Assembly (NCBI RefSeq): GCF_963677945.1
Contig: NZ_OY782578.1
Span: forward strand, 1,364,001-1,428,000
Reading direction: 5' to 3'
From: an uncultured Bacteroides sp.
GTDB lineage: Bacteria > Bacteroidota > Bacteroidia > Bacteroidales > Bacteroidaceae
Length of the DNA stretch: 64,000 bases
In this document: piece by piece, positions 8,196 to 16,806 of the stretch
Layout of the letters: every line of letters begins with the position of its first letter
Position numbering within the stretch: position 1 is the stretch's first letter
Made by a program: the position numbers and the translations under genes
Notes under the pieces: model-generated
What the model saw: the letters and a program-made list of their open reading frames with translations, nothing else
The model's database searches: none
What the model was told of the DNA's origin: nothing

Positions 8196-10235
8196 CTATA
8201 ATTGGGTAGTTTGCTTCTCTTCTGTTTTTGTTGGTTGTGAAGTAGTTTTTCTTAATACCAGCAATTCAGTGTTTTTATTAACTACGGTTCCCCAAAGCTG
8301 ACGCAGAGCAGGATATTCATCATTATTATAGAAGATTCTATTTAAAGAAAATGTATATCCCACCTGGATGGTATTACCAAGAACCTGCACATTGTAAGTA
8401 CAAATACATCCATCATTATCCAGATGAATCATAACCGGTTTAGGAATTTCTTCCACCTGATAGCCTTCGGGAATATTTAGTGTGGTAATCAGTTTAAAAG
8501 TGTACGGATAATCAAATTCAACAGGAAGCTTGCGCTCTTCTTTTGTAAACTGATTCTCTGTTAAATGAGGAAATATCAGTGGATTAATGTAGATATGATC
8601 GTCGTTGTGTGATAATTCTTTCGTGAAAGAGAATTGTTCTTTTACAATGGAAGTAAAACGATTAACATCAGAAAAAGATGATTTCTTTATAGATATCCCG
8701 TATTCTAGCTCCTTTTTTTCAATAAAAGAGGTGCTGTCTTTGGCTTCGTTAAATAATTTGCGGAATTTGTAAGCCTGTTCTCCCGTATAAGAAACCTTTT
8801 GTTCTCCATTGACTATTCCTTCAGGAGTAATAGTACCAGATGTGAGAGCGGTAACTGAATTCTTTCCTATATTGGTTAGATTCACCCAACTGCCTTTTCC
8901 ATTCTGACTAAAAATCCGGGCTTTCTCAACCATCAGTACAGGAGGTAGAATGTTTATATCTCCGTTAGTTACAGATCCATCCAGATAAACGGTTGAATTC
9001 TCGTCATCGTTTATGGCAACAATAAATGTATTAAGTTTATTTATGCTAGGAAAAAGATTGGGTAGCCTCCCAAGATCTCTTTTACTCATCATTACAGGAG
9101 ATGATTCTATTCCTGCATCTTTAAGCATACTCATTAATATGAAATTAATGTCTGCATTGCTTCCAGTTCCACTTTTTATTGCTTTCTTTATATTGCTTCC
9201 ATAAAACCGATAAGTTCCATCCCATGATATTTTACTCTTTAACAGTTGAAAAATAGCGCGTATTTTATCCCTCTTGTTTGGCATAGATAAAATATTAGCA
9301 GTTCGCATCTCTTCTCTGAATGGGTTTGACATATTAAGAATTGCTCCAAAGTCTTCATCTTTTTTGAGAAGTTCGTCAATATCTTCCCATGTACTGGTAT
9401 AAGGTTTATAGTCAGAACCGGGAAAGCGTGTTCCTTTTAATTCGAATGTTACTTTGGTGCGAAAGTCATCCGGACACCAGATGTTAGGTTCATCTTTTAT
9501 TGCGGGAAGGTTTATGACGGTGAGAAATATCCTGCGGCTGTTAAACCGTACTGAATAAGTCTGATGGTATTCATCTTCTCCGTTAGCGCTCTGCTCAACA
9601 ACAGACTCCGATACATTTATTTTTTCCTTCCCTTTCAGTCCCACATTGAAATCGAAGTATTGAGGTATTGTAACATCGTAGTTGCTGTAGATAACCGGAA
9701 TATCTTGCTGAAAAACACATTCTTCAATCTGGTGTGGAAATTCAGAAGTCATTAAATACTTATATTCTATTACGGTTCCTTCTTTTACTGCTGGTATGGA
9801 AAACTTTATTTGTTTATAATAAGGGGTTACACGTTCTTCGAAAATGTAACTTTTATCCATTTTAGTTTTATTTACCTTGCCATTTTCAAGGTTGTATGCA
9901 TATGCTTCAATCTTTGATACAGATTCTTTGAATGAATCACTTTTCCCTTTGTCGTAAACAGGAATTTTGATGTCTGCATATTTAACGCCTTCTGATTTTA
10001 AAACTTTTATTTTTGTTTCGTAATTATATTCTATTATAAAATGTTCTCTTTTATAGCTGTATTTGGCGATTACATTTTTGTAGATTGTAACAGCTGATGT
10101 TGTACTATCTGGCTTGTAAACCTTCATGGAAAGCTCATTATCTGTCACTTTTCCATAATTATAGCTGTATTCCTGTGCAAAGGTTAAAACAGATGACAAT
10201 GCAAGAAGTAGGAATAAGGATACGCTTTTTTTCAT
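8196..10235 (-). CDS. Exported DUF3857 transglutaminase-like protein, active site lost (paralogue)
   Basis: 679 residues with a signal peptide (MKKSVSLFLLLAL, cleavage near TFAQE). The domain order matches the 6088-8121 product and the two are similar from end to end. The same substitutions are present: GTGSNAD in place of the catalytic Cys region and LNTFI in place of LNHVI, so this is also a predicted pseudo-enzyme. First gene of the operon, 74 bases before the next gene. The C-terminus is a Thr/Gln/Lys-rich tail, as in its paralogue. The cellular role is unknown; the tandem arrangement suggests the products act together, possibly as a complex at the cell envelope. Confidence 0.85.
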   Translation of the reverse strand: MKKSVSLFLLLALSSVLTFAQEYSYNYGKVTDNELSMKVYKPDSTTSAVTIYKNVIAKYSYKREHFIIEYNYETKIKVLKSEGVKYADIKIPVYDKGKSDSFKESVSKIEAYAYNLENGKVNKTKMDKSYIFEERVTPYYKQIKFSIPAVKEGTVIEYKYLMTSEFPHQIEECVFQQDIPVIYSNYDVTIPQYFDFNVGLKGKEKINVSESVVEQSANGEDEYHQTYSVRFNSRRIFLTVINLPAIKDEPNIWCPDDFRTKVTFELKGTRFPGSDYKPYTSTWEDIDELLKKDEDFGAILNMSNPFREEMRTANILSMPNKRDKIRAIFQLLKSKISWDGTYRFYGSNIKKAIKSGTGSNADINFILMSMLKDAGIESSPVMMSKRDLGRLPNLFPSINKLNTFIVAINDDENSTVYLDGSVTNGDINILPPVLMVEKARIFSQNGKGSWVNLTNIGKNSVTALTSGTITPEGIVNGEQKVSYTGEQAYKFRKLFNEAKDSTSFIEKKELEYGISIKKSSFSDVNRFTSIVKEQFSFTKELSHNDDHIYINPLIFPHLTENQFTKEERKLPVEFDYPYTFKLITTLNIPEGYQVEEIPKPVMIHLDNDGCICTYNVQVLGNTIQVGYTFSLNRIFYNNDEYPALRQLWGTVVNKNTELLVLRKTTSQPTKTEEKQTTQL

Positions 10236-10289
10236 AGTACTGATATATATTTGACTTAAGTGTAAATTGAAATTTATATTTTAATATTG

Positions 10290-10319
10290 TAAAGGTACAT
10301 CTTTTTTGAGATTTTCAAA
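10290..10319 (-). promoter_or_regulatory. Promoter of the DUF3857 operon
   Basis: Minus strand: TTTG (10316-10319), 18 bases, then TACCTTTA (10290-10297), close to the Bacteroides -33 TTTG / -7 TAnnTTTG pattern. It lies about 55 bases before the ATG at 10235. Confidence 0.5.
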
Positions 10320-10397
10320 ATTCAGGAATGATTATTTTTTTAATAATAAGGAAGGAATAAGAAAATGAATTAAATAAAATGTAGTAATGAGAATAGT

Positions 10398-11000
10398 TTA
10401 CAATGAACAGAAGAGTGTAACAAGAAAGGGAACTGAAAAATCGGTCAGGCAGCCATGAAAAATGGAAATAACCATAAAGTCTTTTCCACATGATTGGGTA
10501 ATAATGGGTAGGGTAGTATCGGCCGTCGTTGCTCCTCCTACAGATATCGGAGCAAGTTTACCGAAATATTTCACTAGAACCGGAGCAAATAGTAAGGCGA
10601 TAATTTCCCTTATTATATTAGATAAAAGTGCAATGGTTCCTAATTCGGCACCACGGTATTCTGTTATGATGATACTGGATAGTGAATAGTAGCCCATTCC
10701 GGAACCAACAGCGCAGCAATCGCTTATAGACCGATTGGAAAGTAATAGTGAAGCAAGGATGCATCCGGTAATTGTTCCCAGTATTGTCATTAACGGGAGT
10801 AAGGCAAAGCGGATGTTCAGTTGCCTGAAACTTTTCAAGGTATTTGTATCACTGCCTATGCTTACGCCTACAAAGAACATTAATCCGCAGAGGGCGTAAA
10901 AACTTATATCGCAGTGAATAATACTTTCAGGCAAGAGATGATAATGGCTAACGATAATGCCAAGTATAAAGAAACCTACAATAATCAGACTTCCCTTCAT
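10398..11000 (-). CDS. LysO-family exporter, C-terminal half (split gene)
   Basis: 200 residues with about six hydrophobic segments and a conserved GSGMGYYSLSS motif, typical of the C-terminal part of LysO (DUF340), the lysine exporter of E. coli. In E. coli LysO is one polypeptide; here the N-terminal part is a separate 97-residue gene whose end overlaps this start by four bases (ATGA), implying translational coupling. The two products probably assemble into one inner-membrane transporter. The substrate is inferred from the family only. Last gene of the hemW-lysO cluster; I saw no hairpin terminator after it. Confidence 0.8.
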   Translation of the reverse strand: MKGSLIIVGFFILGIIVSHYHLLPESIIHCDISFYALCGLMFFVGVSIGSDTNTLKSFRQLNIRFALLPLMTILGTITGCILASLLLSNRSISDCCAVGSGMGYYSLSSIIITEYRGAELGTIALLSNIIREIIALLFAPVLVKYFGKLAPISVGGATTADTTLPIITQSCGKDFMVISIFHGCLTDFSVPFLVTLFCSL

Positions 11001-11290
11001 TTCTTACCTTCCTTTTTGAGATTGTTCTTTGAAATGTATAACCAAAGTCCCCAAGATGCTAGAACACTTCCAATAACACCTGCTATCGTTAATATAAGAG
11101 CTTCGAGCCCGAAGACGTAGATTCCCTTAATCAACTTCTCGTTACTTCCAACTTCCATTCCAAGCAAGAAGAGTAGTAGCCAGATAAATCCGGTTACGAT
11201 ACGGCTTACTATGCCGGTTTCCTTATTGCGTAGTCTGTATCCTGCAAATATCCCTGCAGCAATGAACAGTATGATGGTTATAACAAACAT
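10997..11290 (-). CDS. LysO-family exporter, N-terminal half (split gene)
   Basis: 97 residues, very hydrophobic, about three membrane segments with a basic tail ending KKEGKK. It corresponds to the N-terminal region of the DUF340/LysO transporter. The stop codon overlaps the start of the C-terminal half in an ATGA, so equal production of both halves is likely. It begins 18 bases after the hemW stop on the same strand, so the transporter pair is probably cotranscribed with hemW. Both reading frames are intact, and the split form is common in Bacteroides as far as I recall, so I do not treat it as a pseudogene. Confidence 0.8.
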   Translation of the reverse strand: MFVITIILFIAAGIFAGYRLRNKETGIVSRIVTGFIWLLLFLLGMEVGSNEKLIKGIYVFGLEALILTIAGVIGSVLASWGLWLYISKNNLKKEGKK

Positions 11291-11308
11291 TTTTCTTCCC
11301 TCTATAAA

Positions 11309-12442
11309 TTAATCCTCTACCCAAAGTAGATCGCTCATAATGCCGTCTGAAATAAAAATGCCCTCTTTTGATAGGAACAGAGTATTATCCCTGATCTCCA
11401 GTTTACCTGAATCGAGATAGGTTTGTGCGTTTTCAAGGCAATATTGCTTGAATTCTGTACCAAACTCTTCTTCAAGACGATTTAAGGACAATCCCCACAT
11501 GGTGCGAAGCGATGTAATTACGAAATCATTATACCGGGTAGTAGCGTCCAGCTCTTCTATATCAAAATCAGGAATCCCCTTTTCTATTCCGGCTATATAC
11601 TTGTCGAGTGATGAAACATTCCATTGACGGGTACTTCCATTAAAAGAGTGTGCGGAAGGTCCGCATCCCAGATATTTTTTGCCTGTCCAGTAGCTTGAGT
11701 TGTGTTGCGAATACATATCCGGTTTACAGAAGTTGGATATTTCGTAATGCTGAAATCCGGCTTTAGTAAGTCGGTCTATCATCAATGCAAAGAAGTCAAC
11801 ACTAGATTCTTCATCCACTTCTTCAACTTTATGCTTTTGTAGCATTTCATAAAGTGGCGTTCCTTCTTCGTATATTAAGTGATACGCTGAAATATGTTCC
11901 ACGTTGAGGCTGATGGCTTGTTCCAGATCTGCTTTCCAGCTTTCCGGAGTTTCTCCCGGCAAGCCGTACATCAGGTCAATACTTATATTCTGAAATCCGG
12001 CTATTCGGCATTCCTTTACAGCACTTATAGCTTGCCCGGCAGTATGTCGCCGCTTCAGTAAGCGCAAAGTCTGTTCATTAAATGTTTGTATGCCAATACT
12101 TATACGGTTAAAAGGAAGAGATGCCAGCATCTTTATATATTCCGGAGTCAGATCGTCGGGATTGGCTTCAAGCGTAATCTCTCTACATTGCTCCAGATTG
12201 TATTCTCTCTCAATTGTTTCGAATATCTTCTCAAAATTCTCTTTAGATAATTGAGAAGGAGTGCCTCCACCAAAATAGATTGTCTCAACCGGTTCGTTAT
12301 CCAAATAAGATTTCCGAAGCTCTAATTCCCTGCAAAGTGCCGAAACATAACGATCGGTCATTTCACTCCTTGTCGTGGAATAAAAATCGCAGTATATGCA
12401 GCGGGTTTTGCAAAAGGGAATATGTAAGTAGATGCCGGCCAT
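11309..12442 (-). CDS. hemW: Radical SAM heme chaperone HemW
   Basis: 377 residues from the second in-frame ATG. HemW resembles coproporphyrinogen III dehydrogenase but is thought to act as a heme chaperone. The radical SAM cluster motif CKTRCIYC gives cysteines at residues 11, 15 and 18, and FGGGTPS, the SAM-binding glycine motif, follows. The ATG at 12442 (MAGIYLHIPF) is preferred over the one at 12466 because it gives the standard family start and because a TATTTTTG promoter element at 12464-12471 overlaps the upstream ATG. The gene leads a probable operon with the two LysO halves and diverges from fusA2 across about 390 bases. Confidence 0.92.
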   Translation of the reverse strand: MAGIYLHIPFCKTRCIYCDFYSTTRSEMTDRYVSALCRELELRKSYLDNEPVETIYFGGGTPSQLSKENFEKIFETIEREYNLEQCREITLEANPDDLTPEYIKMLASLPFNRISIGIQTFNEQTLRLLKRRHTAGQAISAVKECRIAGFQNISIDLMYGLPGETPESWKADLEQAISLNVEHISAYHLIYEEGTPLYEMLQKHKVEEVDEESSVDFFALMIDRLTKAGFQHYEISNFCKPDMYSQHNSSYWTGKKYLGCGPSAHSFNGSTRQWNVSSLDKYIAGIEKGIPDFDIEELDATTRYNDFVITSLRTMWGLSLNRLEEEFGTEFKQYCLENAQTYLDSGKLEIRDNTLFLSKEGIFISDGIMSDLLWVED

Positions 12443-12463
12443 ATTTATTAATTTTTCTGAATG

Positions 12464-12471
12464 CAAAAATA
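12464..12471 (-). promoter_or_regulatory. hemW promoter -7 element
   Basis: Minus strand TATTTTTG followed by C, a full match to TAnnTTTG, 22 bases before the chosen hemW start. No clear -33 TTTG. Its position decides the start codon of hemW. Confidence 0.5.
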
Positions 12472-12691
12472 AGGCTTATTTGCTAAAATATCGATATTGA
12501 AAGACCTTTTAAATTTCTAAAGCTGAATACTTAAGGAATTATTAACCAGGGTTAGACTATTTATAAGGCTTGTGTTTTTAAAAAGGTCTACTGCTTATAT
12601 AAATAAACACTAGAGATTAATTTTAAAAAGAGTAGACCTTATTGATAAATGGTCTAATTGTTATTTTAAAGTATTAGTTATAAATATATTT

Positions 12692-12715
12692 AACCTTAAG
12701 GTTGTGTTGCACAAC
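12692..12715. promoter_or_regulatory. Adjoining palindromes upstream of the fusA2 promoter
   Basis: AACCTTAAGGTT (12692-12703) overlaps GTTGTGTTGCACAAC (12701-12715). Their position, about 50-70 bases before the possible -7 element, suits an activator site. A CRP-family regulator (Cur) is reported to activate the fusA2 homologue in B. thetaiotaomicron; linking it to these palindromes is inference. Confidence 0.4.
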
Positions 12716-12740
12716 ATTGTTCTCTAACACGGCTAAATAG

Positions 12741-12770
12741 TTGTTTTAGAAAATTTTAATTTATAATTTG
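12741..12770 (+). promoter_or_regulatory. Possible fusA2 promoter
   Basis: TTG at 12741-12743, 18 bases, then TATAATTTG at 12762-12770, which resembles the -7 element but has one extra base between TA and TTTG. It lies about 60 bases before the fusA2 ATG at 12832. Confidence 0.35.
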
Positions 12771-12831
12771 CGCTCAAGTAAAAAGGTATGCGTTAAACAT
12801 ATCCGAGTTAATAATTTAAATCTTATATATT

Positions 12832-14991
12832 ATGAAAGTATATCAGACTAATGAAATTAAGAACATAGCCTTGTTAGGTAGTTCTGGCTCTGGGAAAACC
12901 ACTCTCGTTGAAGCGATGCTATTCGAGAGTGGTATTATAAAACGTAGAGGAAGCATCGCCGCAAAAAACACAGTTAGCGATTATTTTCCTGTAGAACAGG
13001 AATATGGCTATTCTGTGTTTTCTACTGTTTTCCATACCGAATGGAACGGGAAAAAATTGAATATGATTGACTGTCCCGGTTCAGACGACTTTATTGGCGG
13101 AGCTGTTACAGCTTTGAATGTTACAGATACCGCTATTATTTTAATAAACGGTCAGTATGGCGTTGAGGTTGGTACTCAAAACCATTTCCGTTATACCGAG
13201 AAGTTTGAAAAACCTGTAATCTTCCTTGTTAATCAGCTCGATAATGATAAGTGTGATTACGACAATTTACTCGAACAATTAAAAGATGCCTACGGTCCTA
13301 AAGTAGTGCCAATTCAATATCCAATAGCCTGTGGCCCGGGCTTTAACTCTCTGATTGATGTGCTTTTGATGAAAAAATATACGTGGGCGCCTGAAGGCGG
13401 TACGCCTACGATAGAAGAAATTCCGGCAGAAGAGATAGATAAGGCTATGGAAATGCATAAAGCATTGGTTGAAGCAGCTGCCGAGAATGATGAAAGCCTG
13501 ATGGAAAAATTCTTCGAAAAGGAAACTTTGGAACCCGACGAAATGCGTTTAGGTATTCGTGAAGGATTAGTAACACGCGGTATCTTCCCTGTTTTCTGTG
13601 TTTGCGCCGGAAAAGATATGGGCGTTCGCCGATTGATGGAATTTTTAGGAAATGTAGTACCTTACGTTTCTGATATGCCTAAAGTAACCAATACAGAAGG
13701 AAAAGAAATTGCGCCGGATGTTAACGGACCAACTTCTCTTTATTTCTTTAAAACAAGTGTTGAACCACATATTGGCGAAGTTTCTTACTTCAAAGTGATG
13801 AGTGGAAAAGTGAAAGAAGGAGATGACCTTACTAATGCCGACAGAGGTTCCAAGGAACGTATTGCTCAGATGTTTGTTGTTGCCGGTGCTAACCGTATAA
13901 AGGTTGAAGAACTTCAGGCTGGTGATATTGGTGCTACCGTGAAACTGAAAGATGTGAAGACCGGTAATACGTTGAATGGAAAGGATTGCTATAATAAATT
14001 TAACTTCATAAAATACCCTAACTCAAGATATACCAGAGCTATAAAACCATTGAATGAAGCCGATACTGAGAAAATGATGAGCATCCTCAACCGTATGCGT
14101 GAAGAAGATCCTACATGGGTTATCGAGCAGTCAAAAGAGTTGAGGCAGACATTGGTTCATGGTCAGGGAGAATTCCACCTCCGTACACTGAAATGGCGTT
14201 TGGAGAATAATGAAAAACTCATGATTAAATATGAGGAACCTCGGATTCCTTATCGTGAAACTATTACTAAGGCAGCTCGTGCTGATTATCGTCATAAGAA
14301 GCAATCTGGTGGTGCCGGACAATTTGGTGAAGTGCATCTTATTATTGAACCTTACAAGGAAGGAATGCCTGTGCCAGATATTTATAAGTTTAACGGACAG
14401 GAATTTAAAATTTCGGTAAAAGGAACTGAAGAAGTGTCATTGGAATGGGGAGGTAAATTAGTATTCATTAACAGTATTGTTGGTGGATCTATCGATACTC
14501 GCTTTATGCCTGCTATCTTAAAAGGAATCATGGCCAGAATGGAGCAAGGCCCGCTTACCGGATCTTATGCACGCGATGTTCGAGTTATTGTTTACGAGGG
14601 TAAAATGCACCCGGTAGACTCCAATGAAATCTCCTTTATGCTTGCCGGTCGAAATGCTTTCAGCGAAGCATTTAAAAATGCAGGACCAAAGATTCTTGAA
14701 CCTATTTACGATGTGGAAGTATTTGTTCCGAGTGACAAGATGGGCGATGTAATGGGCGATTTGCAAGGACGCCGTGCCATGATTATGGGTATGAGCAGTG
14801 AAAAAGGATTTGAAAAGCTGGTTGCGAAAGTTCCACTGAAAGAAATGTCATCTTATTCAACTTCGCTTAGTTCTCTTACTGGTGGCCGGGCTTCATTTAT
14901 TATGAAGTTTGCTAGTTATGAGCTTGTTCCGAGCGATGTTCAGGATAAGTTAATTAAAGATCATGAAGCAAAACAAGTGAAAGAAGAATAA
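12832..14991 (+). CDS. fusA2: Elongation factor G paralogue EF-G2 with a degenerate GTPase site
   Basis: 719 residues with all EF-G domains. The P-loop is GSSGSGKT (16-23). The G3 motif, normally DTPGH, reads DCPGS at 80-84, replacing the catalytic His by Ser; the switch I RGIT motif is replaced by YGYS (58-61); G4 is NQLD (134-137) instead of NKMD. These changes match the EF-G2 class described in B. thetaiotaomicron, which supports translocation without GTP hydrolysis, is needed for gut fitness and is induced on carbon starvation through Cur. The gene stands alone, with its own terminator at 15016-15049, and is not in a str operon, as expected for the paralogue rather than the main fusA. Confidence 0.9.
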   Translation: MKVYQTNEIKNIALLGSSGSGKTTLVEAMLFESGIIKRRGSIAAKNTVSDYFPVEQEYGYSVFSTVFHTEWNGKKLNMIDCPGSDDFIGGAVTALNVTDTAIILINGQYGVEVGTQNHFRYTEKFEKPVIFLVNQLDNDKCDYDNLLEQLKDAYGPKVVPIQYPIACGPGFNSLIDVLLMKKYTWAPEGGTPTIEEIPAEEIDKAMEMHKALVEAAAENDESLMEKFFEKETLEPDEMRLGIREGLVTRGIFPVFCVCAGKDMGVRRLMEFLGNVVPYVSDMPKVTNTEGKEIAPDVNGPTSLYFFKTSVEPHIGEVSYFKVMSGKVKEGDDLTNADRGSKERIAQMFVVAGANRIKVEELQAGDIGATVKLKDVKTGNTLNGKDCYNKFNFIKYPNSRYTRAIKPLNEADTEKMMSILNRMREEDPTWVIEQSKELRQTLVHGQGEFHLRTLKWRLENNEKLMIKYEEPRIPYRETITKAARADYRHKKQSGGAGQFGEVHLIIEPYKEGMPVPDIYKFNGQEFKISVKGTEEVSLEWGGKLVFINSIVGGSIDTRFMPAILKGIMARMEQGPLTGSYARDVRVIVYEGKMHPVDSNEISFMLAGRNAFSEAFKNAGPKILEPIYDVEVFVPSDKMGDVMGDLQGRRAMIMGMSSEKGFEKLVAKVPLKEMSSYSTSLSSLTGGRASFIMKFASYELVPSDVQDKLIKDHEAKQVKEE

Positions 14992-15015
14992 AATAGATTC
15001 AATATTAAAAGGATT

Positions 15016-15049
15016 AAAGTCGTCGTTTATACATATATTCGGCGACTTT
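15016..15049 (+). terminator. fusA2 terminator
   Basis: AAAGTCGTCG (15016-15025) pairs with CGGCGACTTT (15040-15049) with one wobble, followed by TTTTTT. It starts 25 bases after the stop codon. Confidence 0.85.
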
Positions 15050-15106
15050 TTTTTAACAATGATTGATAAATTCATCTTTTTTATAGTAAAATACTTAATT
15101 TTATAT

Positions 15107-15114
15107 TATTTTTG
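15107..15114 (+). promoter_or_regulatory. rprXY promoter -7 element
   Basis: TATTTTTG followed by C, a full TAnnTTTG match, about 140 bases before rprX. The transcript would have a leader of roughly 130 bases containing an inverted repeat AACACTCA / TGAGTGTT at 15189-15196 and 15219-15226. No certain -33 element. Confidence 0.5.
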
Positions 15115-15251
15115 CAACTAAACAAGCACTAATATTGTTGTAATATACAAAATATTAATTAAAATGTGCGGTTCGGTTAATTATAGACAACACTCAGTTA
15201 AAACTGGTTAATCCGCTTTGAGTGTTAATTTAGGGATGTTAAATTTGTTGT

Positions 15252-16802
15252 ATGAAAAAGTCAACAATCTGGATATTAGGTATTGTGATGGGGCTTTCTT
15301 TTCTTAGCTTACTTTACCTTCAGGTAAGCTATATCGAAGAGATGGTCAAAATGCGTAACGAACAATTTGATGAATCGGTAAAACGTAGTTTGTATCAGGT
15401 TTCTAAGAATTTGGAATACGACGAAACACTGAGATATCTCGAAAAGGATGTGGCTGAAACAGAGCGCGTAGCTTTAAGCTCTCAGGCTATTCCGCAGTCG
15501 GTTGCTGTTGAAAATGATAAAGAAGTTGAAGCACATCATTATGATATATCTTCTCCTTCTTCAGATTTTGAATTGAAAACAACAATGACAAAGCCTTCAG
15601 GGTTGCCTAAGGCGATGATTTCAAGAAAACATGGAGAAAATAATATACTTCAAACATCAAAGTCGCTGCAGGAAGCTATAAAAAACAGATACCTGCATCA
15701 AAGAGTCCTGCTGGATGAAGTGGTGCTAAATATTCTCTATAAATCAAGTGATAAAGCATTAAATGAGCGTGTTAACTTCAAAAACCTGGATGGATATTTG
15801 AAATCCGAGTTTGTTAATAACGGAATTGATATTCCTTATCACTTTACGGTTACAGATAAAGATGGGCGAGAGGCGTACAGATGTCCGGATTATGAAGATG
15901 TAGGAAGTGAGAATTCGTATACGCAAATCCTTTTTCCTAACGATCCGCCGTCAAGAATTAGTTTTGTGAAGGTACATTTCCCTTCAAGGCAGGATTATAT
16001 TTTTGATTCCATTAGTTTTATGCTTCCGTCTTTAGCATTTACATTAGTATTGCTTATCACATTTATCTTTACCATTTATATTGCTTTCAGGCAGAAGAAG
16101 CTGACAGAAATGAAGAATGATTTTATCAATAATATGACTCATGAGTTTAAAACGCCTATATCAACCATATCTCTTGCAGCCCAGATGTTGAAAGACCCGG
16201 CAGTGGGTAAATCTCCGCAAATGTTCCAGCATATATCGGGCGTGATAAATGATGAAACAAAACGATTGAGATTCCAGGTTGAAAAGGTGCTTCAGATGTC
16301 AATGTTCGAACGTCAGAAGGCAACACTGAAGATGAAAGAGGTTGATGCGAACGATTTGATTTCGGGAGTTATTAACACCTTTACCCTTAAGGTCGAGAAA
16401 TATAACGGAAAGATCAATGCTGATTTAAAAGCTGAAGATCCTAATATATTTGTGGATGAGATGCATTTTACAAATGTGATCTTTAACTTGATGGATAATG
16501 CTGTGAAATATAAGAAGCCGGAAGAAGACTTGTTGCTTACAGTAACCACTTGGAACGAACCGGGCAAGTTATGTGTTTCTATTGCAGATAATGGTATTGG
16601 GATCAGAAAGGAAGATCTGAAAAAGATATTTGATAAATTCTATCGTGTTCATACCGGTAACTTGCACGATGTAAAAGGATTTGGACTAGGATTAGCTTAT
16701 GTAAAAAAAATAATTCAGGATCACAAGGGAACCATACGGATTGAAAGTGAACCTGGAGTGGGAAGTAAATTTATAATTGTATTACCTTTACTAAATAATT
16801 AA
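15252..16802 (+). CDS. rprX: Membrane sensor histidine kinase RprX
   Basis: 516 residues. Membrane segments at about 6-26 and 256-280 enclose a periplasmic sensor domain of roughly 230 residues. HisKA follows with the phosphorylated His in MTHEFKTPI at H297, and HATPase_c carries N, G1 and G2 boxes (DNAVKY, ADNGIGI, GFGLGLAYV). Length, layout and pairing match RprX of B. fragilis, whose overproduction in E. coli altered porin expression. The natural signal is unclear; envelope or oxidative stress is proposed for relatives. The response regulator gene starts four bases after the stop, so the pair is cotranscribed. Confidence 0.9.
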   Translation: MKKSTIWILGIVMGLSFLSLLYLQVSYIEEMVKMRNEQFDESVKRSLYQVSKNLEYDETLRYLEKDVAETERVALSSQAIPQSVAVENDKEVEAHHYDISSPSSDFELKTTMTKPSGLPKAMISRKHGENNILQTSKSLQEAIKNRYLHQRVLLDEVVLNILYKSSDKALNERVNFKNLDGYLKSEFVNNGIDIPYHFTVTDKDGREAYRCPDYEDVGSENSYTQILFPNDPPSRISFVKVHFPSRQDYIFDSISFMLPSLAFTLVLLITFIFTIYIAFRQKKLTEMKNDFINNMTHEFKTPISTISLAAQMLKDPAVGKSPQMFQHISGVINDETKRLRFQVEKVLQMSMFERQKATLKMKEVDANDLISGVINTFTLKVEKYNGKINADLKAEDPNIFVDEMHFTNVIFNLMDNAVKYKKPEEDLLLTVTTWNEPGKLCVSIADNGIGIRKEDLKKIFDKFYRVHTGNLHDVKGFGLGLAYVKKIIQDHKGTIRIESEPGVGSKFIIVLPLLNN

Positions 16803-16806
16803 TAAT

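Larger units (their letters stand above)
12443..12831. other. Long hemW-fusA2 intergenic region with nested inverted repeats
   Basis: 389 bases without a gene. Starting from the left it holds the hemW promoter, then a nested inverted repeat: outer arms 12552-12564 and 12645-12657 (13 bases, one mismatch) and inner arms 12583-12592 and 12631-12640 (AAGGTCTACT / AGTAGACCTT, perfect). Two adjoining palindromes follow, AACCTTAAGGTT at 12692-12703 and GTTGTG-ttg-CACAAC at 12701-12715. A possible fusA2 promoter follows near 12741-12770. Confidence 0.6.

Noticed and set aside
6088-10235. Pseudogenes
   Set aside because: Both frames are full length with signal peptides and share the same active-site changes, so functional pseudo-enzymes are more likely.
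10398-11290. Frameshift in lysO
   Set aside because: The two halves overlap in an ATGA and each has its own start; this looks like a genuine two-gene form.
12443-12466. Extra eight codons at the hemW start
   Set aside because: The -7 element overlaps the upstream ATG and the shorter start matches the family.
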